The notes below the pieces were generated by a model, which saw only the letters and a program-made list of their open reading frames with translations, made no database searches and was not told the origin of the DNA. Both the position numbers and the translations under genes were made by a program. This document shows, one piece after another, positions 5,696 to 8,306 of a DNA stretch of 8,306 nt; position 1 is the first letter of the stretch; every line of letters begins with the position of its first letter. The stretch comes from Pseudomonadota bacterium (lineage in GTDB: Bacteria; Pseudomonadota; Gammaproteobacteria; Burkholderiales; Burkholderiaceae), in assembly GCA_023441105.1 (NCBI GenBank), contig JAEZQX010000205.1, positions 1 through 8,306 of the forward strand, in the 5' to 3' direction.

Positions 5696-6100
5696 ATGCC
5701 GATCTATGCCTATCGTTGCGACGCCTGCGGCCATCGCCAGGACGTTCTGCAAAAGATGTCGGATCCCACGCTCACCGTCTGCCCGGCGTGCGGCGCCGAG
5801 TCGTTCGCGCGTCAACTGTCCGCGCCGGCGTTCCAGCTGAAGGGAACCGGCTGGTATGTCACCGACTTTCGCGACAACGGCAAGAAGTCGGCCGGCGACG
5901 GCGACAAGTCGAGCGCCGGCAACGGTAGCGCGGCGGAGAAGTCGAACGGCGCCTCGGAAACCAAGCCGGACAGCAAGCCCGACAGCCAGGCTGGCGGCTC
6001 GGCGGGGGAGAGCGCACCCGCCGCCGTCGCAGCGCCGGCAACTGCTCCCAAGGCCGGCCCCGCGCCCGGCCCCAGCGCCGGGGGAACCAGCGCCGGCTGA
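5696..6100 (+). CDS. FmdB-family zinc-ribbon protein with long disordered tail
   Basis: A 134-residue protein. The N-terminus [13 protein letters not shown] is the FmdB/CxxC_CXXC_SSSS signature, and Cys8, Cys11, Cys29 and Cys32 form two CxxC knuckles that should bind one zinc. [13 protein letters not shown] (46-58) is the conserved end of the domain. Everything after about 62 is low-complexity Lys/Ser/Gly/Asp, then Ala/Pro, and is predicted to be disordered. The family was named from formamide/acetamide regulation in Methylophilus, but its general role is unsettled. ATG 5696 matches the family start, although no clear Shine-Dalgarno precedes it. A DUF502 gene follows after 57 bp and aspS after that; this conserved order suggests a link to core physiology. 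The stop codon lies in the loop of a perfect hairpin. Confidence 0.9.
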   Translation: MPIYAYRCDACGHRQDVLQKMSDPTLTVCPACGAESFARQLSAPAFQLKGTGWYVTDFRDNGKKSAGDGDKSSAGNGSAAEKSNGASETKPDSKPDSQAGGSAGESAPAAVAAPATAPKAGPAPGPSAGGTSAG

Positions 6101-6122
6101 CCGGCGCTGGCCAGTCGGCCAG
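6072..6122 (+). promoter_or_regulatory. Overlapping alternative hairpins across the fmdB-like stop codon
   Basis: CCAGCGCCGG (6087-6096) pairs perfectly with CCGGCGCTGG (6101-6110); the 4-nt loop CTGA holds the stop codon. An identical left arm occurs at 6072-6081 and could replace it. A second hairpin, CTGGCC (6107-6112) with GGCCAG (6117-6122) around AGTC, shares 6107-6110 with the first, so the two cannot fully coexist. No T-run follows, so this is not a classic terminator. It could tune readthrough, mRNA processing or stability between fmdB-like and the DUF502 and aspS genes. Confidence 0.5.
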
Positions 6123-6157
6123 CTGCCGCCCATCCCGTCCGGACGAGGTCGAGCAAC

Positions 6158-6829
6158 ATGTTGAAGCGGTACTTCGTCACGGGCCTGCTGCTGTGGATGC
6201 CCATCGGCATCACTTTCTGGGTGCTGAGCTTGATCGTCAGCACCATGGACCAGAGCCTGGCGCTGCTGCCGGCCGGGTGGAATCCGCGCCTCTATATCGG
6301 CCGCGACATCCCCGGCATCGGCGCCATCCTGACGTTGCTGATCGTCTTCGCCACCGGCGTGCTCACCGCCAACCTGGTCGGTCGGCGCCTGGTGATCTGG
6401 GGCGAGCAGATCCTCAGCCGGATCCCCATCGTCCGCAGCATCTACTCGAGCGTCAAGCAGGTCAGCGATACCATCCTGTCGCCGAACGGCAATGCCTTTC
6501 GCAAGGCCTTGCTGGTCGAGTACCCGCGCCGGGGCGCCTGGACCATCGCCTTCCTGACCGGGGTCCCCACGGAGGAGCTGCACGAGGCGGTCGAAGACAG
6601 CCTCGCCGCGCGAGCGCAGGGCGGCATCGGCAGCGCAGCGGAGCTGGTATCGGTCTATGTTCCGACCACGCCGAATCCGACGTCCGGGTTCTTCCTGATG
6701 CTGCCCAGGCACGAGACGGTCGAGCTGGACATGACCGTCGATGCCGCACTCAAGTACATTGTGTCGATGGGGGTGGTCAGCCCCGTTGCGAGAGAAGAGG
6801 TCCGCACGCGCACGCTGGTGCGCGGCTGA
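6158..6829 (+). CDS. DUF502 family inner-membrane protein
   Basis: A 223-residue protein with the length and motifs of DUF502. It has two membrane segments near the N-terminus (about 7-29 and 54-76), joined by a periplasmic or cytoplasmic loop, then a soluble C-terminal domain. Family landmarks are [15 protein letters not shown], the [13 protein letters not shown] stretch (89-101) and [12 protein letters not shown] (168-179). Its biochemical role is not established. ATG 6158 is followed directly by the hydrophobic segment; the upstream GAGC is a weak ribosome site. The gene lies 57 bp after fmdB-like and 17 bp before aspS, so co-transcription is likely. Nothing looks truncated. Confidence 0.92.
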   Translation: MLKRYFVTGLLLWMPIGITFWVLSLIVSTMDQSLALLPAGWNPRLYIGRDIPGIGAILTLLIVFATGVLTANLVGRRLVIWGEQILSRIPIVRSIYSSVKQVSDTILSPNGNAFRKALLVEYPRRGAWTIAFLTGVPTEELHEAVEDSLAARAQGGIGSAAELVSVYVPTTPNPTSGFFLMLPRHETVELDMTVDAALKYIVSMGVVSPVAREEVRTRTLVRG

Positions 6830-6846
6830 CGACTGGAGAACGAGTC

Positions 6847-8306
6847 ATGCGTAGTTGTTATGTGGGGCAGGTTTCCCTGGAGCACCTGGACCAGCAGGTC
6901 ACCCTATTGGGCTGGGTGCATCGTCGTCGCGATCATGGCGGCGTGATCTTCATCGACCTGCGCGACCGCGAGGGACTCGCCCAGGTGGTCTGCGATCCGG
7001 ATCGCGAGGACACGTTCGCCACCGCCGAACGCGTGCGCAACGAGTACTGCATCCGCGTCGTCGGCAGGGTCCGGCGCCGTCCCGCCGGCACCGAGAACGA
7101 CGGGCTGCGCAGCGGCCAGGTCGAGGTGCTGTGCCAGGAGCTCGAGATCCTGAACGCCTCCGTCACGCCGCCGTTCCAGCTCGACGACGAGAACCTGTCG
7201 GAGACGACGCGCCTGACCCACCGGGTGCTGGACCTGCGCCGCTCGCAGATGCAGCGCAACCTGATGCTGCGCTACCGCGTGTCGATGGAGACGCGCCGCT
7301 ACCTCGATGCGCTCGGCTTCATCGACATCGAGACGCCGATGCTCACCAAGTCGACCCCGGAAGGCGCGCGCGACTACCTGGTTCCCTCGCGCGTCAACAG
7401 CGGCATGTTCTTCGCGCTGCCGCAGTCGCCGCAGCTCTTCAAGCAGCTGCTGATGGTGGCCGGCTTCGACCGCTACTACCAGATCGTCAAGTGCTTCCGC
7501 GACGAGGACCTGCGTGCCGACCGGCAGCCGGAGTTCACCCAGATCGACTGCGAGACGTCGTTCCTGGGCGAGCAGGAGATCAGGGACATCTTCGAGGAGA
7601 TGATCCGCACCATCTTCCGCAATGTGCTGGACGTGAGGCTGCCCGGCCAGTTCCCGGTGATGAGCTACCAGGAGGCGATGCGCCTCTACGGCTCGGACAA
7701 GCCCGACATGCGGGTGAAGCTGAAGCTCACCGAGCTCACCGACGTGATGAAGGAGGTCGAGTTCAAGGTCTTCTCCGGCCCGGCCAATTCGGAGAAGGGC
7801 CGGGTGGTGGCCCTGCGCGTGCCGGGCGGCGCCGAGATGAGCCGCAGCGAGATCGATGCCTACACCCAGTTCGTCGCCATCTACGGCGCGCGCGGCCTGG
7901 CGTACATCAAGGTCAACGACGCGGCCAAGGGCCGCGAGGGGCTGCAGTCGCGCATCGTCAAGAACCTGCATGACCGGGCGCTCGACGAGATCATCACCCG
8001 CACTGGCGCGGTCAACGGCGACCTCATCTTCTTCGGCGCCGACCTGGCCAAGGTCGTCAACGATGCGATGGGGGCTTTGCGCAGCAAAATCGGCCATTCG
8101 GAGTTCGGCCGCCAGCACGGGCTGCTCGAGAGCGAATGGCGGCCGCTGTGGGTGGTCGACTTCCCGATGTTCGAGTTCGACGAGGAGAACGAGCGCTGGT
8201 CGGCGCTGCATCATCCGTTCACCGCCCCGAAGGACGGCCACGAGGACATGCTGGAGAGCAACCCCGGCGCCTGCCTCGCCAAGGCCTATGACCTGGTGCT
8301 CAACGG
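6847..8306 (+). CDS. aspS: Aspartate-tRNA ligase, probably non-discriminating (3' truncated by window)
   Basis: The first 486 codons of a class IIb aminoacyl-tRNA synthetase; the full bacterial enzyme is about 590 residues, so motif 3 and the C-terminal extension lie beyond the window. The N-terminal OB-fold anticodon-binding domain covers about 1-105. The catalytic core has [22 protein letters not shown] (161-182, motif 1 region) and [19 protein letters not shown] (216-234, motif 2 with Arg218). The bacterial GAD insertion lies around 290-420. It charges tRNA(Asp) with aspartate in the cytoplasm. His30 (RRRDHGG) and Gly81 (RPAG) match the residues that make Pseudomonas AspRS non-discriminating; E. 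coli has Leu and Lys there. It therefore probably also charges tRNA(Asn), for amidation by GatCAB. ATG 6847 follows GGAG by 8 nt. Cotranscribed with DUF502 17 bp upstream. Confidence 0.97.
   Translation, partial: MRSCYVGQVSLEHLDQQVTLLGWVHRRRDHGGVIFIDLRDREGLAQVVCDPDREDTFATAERVRNEYCIRVVGRVRRRPAGTENDGLRSGQVEVLCQELEILNASVTPPFQLDDENLSETTRLTHRVLDLRRSQMQRNLMLRYRVSMETRRYLDALGFIDIETPMLTKSTPEGARDYLVPSRVNSGMFFALPQSPQLFKQLLMVAGFDRYYQIVKCFRDEDLRADRQPEFTQIDCETSFLGEQEIRDIFEEMIRTIFRNVLDVRLPGQFPVMSYQEAMRLYGSDKPDMRVKLKLTELTDVMKEVEFKVFSGPANSEKGRVVALRVPGGAEMSRSEIDAYTQFVAIYGARGLAYIKVNDAAKGREGLQSRIVKNLHDRALDEIITRTGAVNGDLIFFGADLAKVVNDAMGALRSKIGHSEFGRQHGLLESEWRPLWVVDFPMFEFDEENERWSALHHPFTAPKDGHEDMLESNPGACLAKAYDLVLN

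Noticed and set aside
5531..6712. 393-codon minus-strand frame across fmdB-like and DUF502
   Set aside because: It covers two recognised genes and a promoter on the other strand and has only low-complexity Gly/Arg/Ala/Gln content.
6904..8241. 445-codon open frame on the minus strand across aspS
   Set aside because: Antisense shadow of a clear aspartate-tRNA ligase; no motif and no plausible start signal.

Overview
The window is GC-rich chromosomal DNA, most likely from a betaproteobacterium. The best lineage evidence is the right-hand block, where an FmdB-type zinc-ribbon protein, a DUF502 membrane protein and aspS lie in one direction. From general knowledge this order recurs in Rhodocyclales and related Betaproteobacteria. 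The AspRS sequence also looks betaproteobacterial. Genus cannot be settled from the sequence alone.

Layout, left to right. Positions 1-34 are a 7-bp tandem repeat that could fold as a G-quadruplex. Positions 35-346 hold no convincing gene, only an inverted repeat and a -10-like box ahead of an orphan soluble hybrid sensor kinase (347-2728, +) with three PAS-type sensing regions, HisKA, HATPase and a receiver domain. Facing it is an SDR-fold protein (2817-3641, -) that has lost the whole SDR catalytic tetrad. Between the two lies a 28-codon remnant of the C-terminus of an acyl-CoA synthetase (2732-2818, -), whose sequence also forms a strong hairpin. A 101-bp spacer packed with short inverted repeats separates the SDR gene from a divergent metal-dependent amidohydrolase (3743-5002, +). 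The amidohydrolase converges on a small protein of unknown function (5015-5383, -).

The housekeeping block follows: a TATAAT promoter at 5612, fmdB-like (5696-6100), DUF502 (6158-6829) and aspS (6847 to the window edge, truncated). The fmdB stop codon sits in the loop of a perfect 10-bp hairpin that has a competing left arm and overlaps a second hairpin. AspRS carries the His and Gly that mark non-discriminating enzymes, so it probably also makes Asp-tRNA(Asn) for amidation by GatCAB.

The left two thirds look like accessory catabolic or signalling cargo with evidence of gene loss; the right third looks like conserved core genome. I did not find a clear new multi-gene system. The best leads are the tetrad-less SDR with its ligase relic, the alternative hairpins around the fmdB stop codon, and the G-quadruplex repeat.
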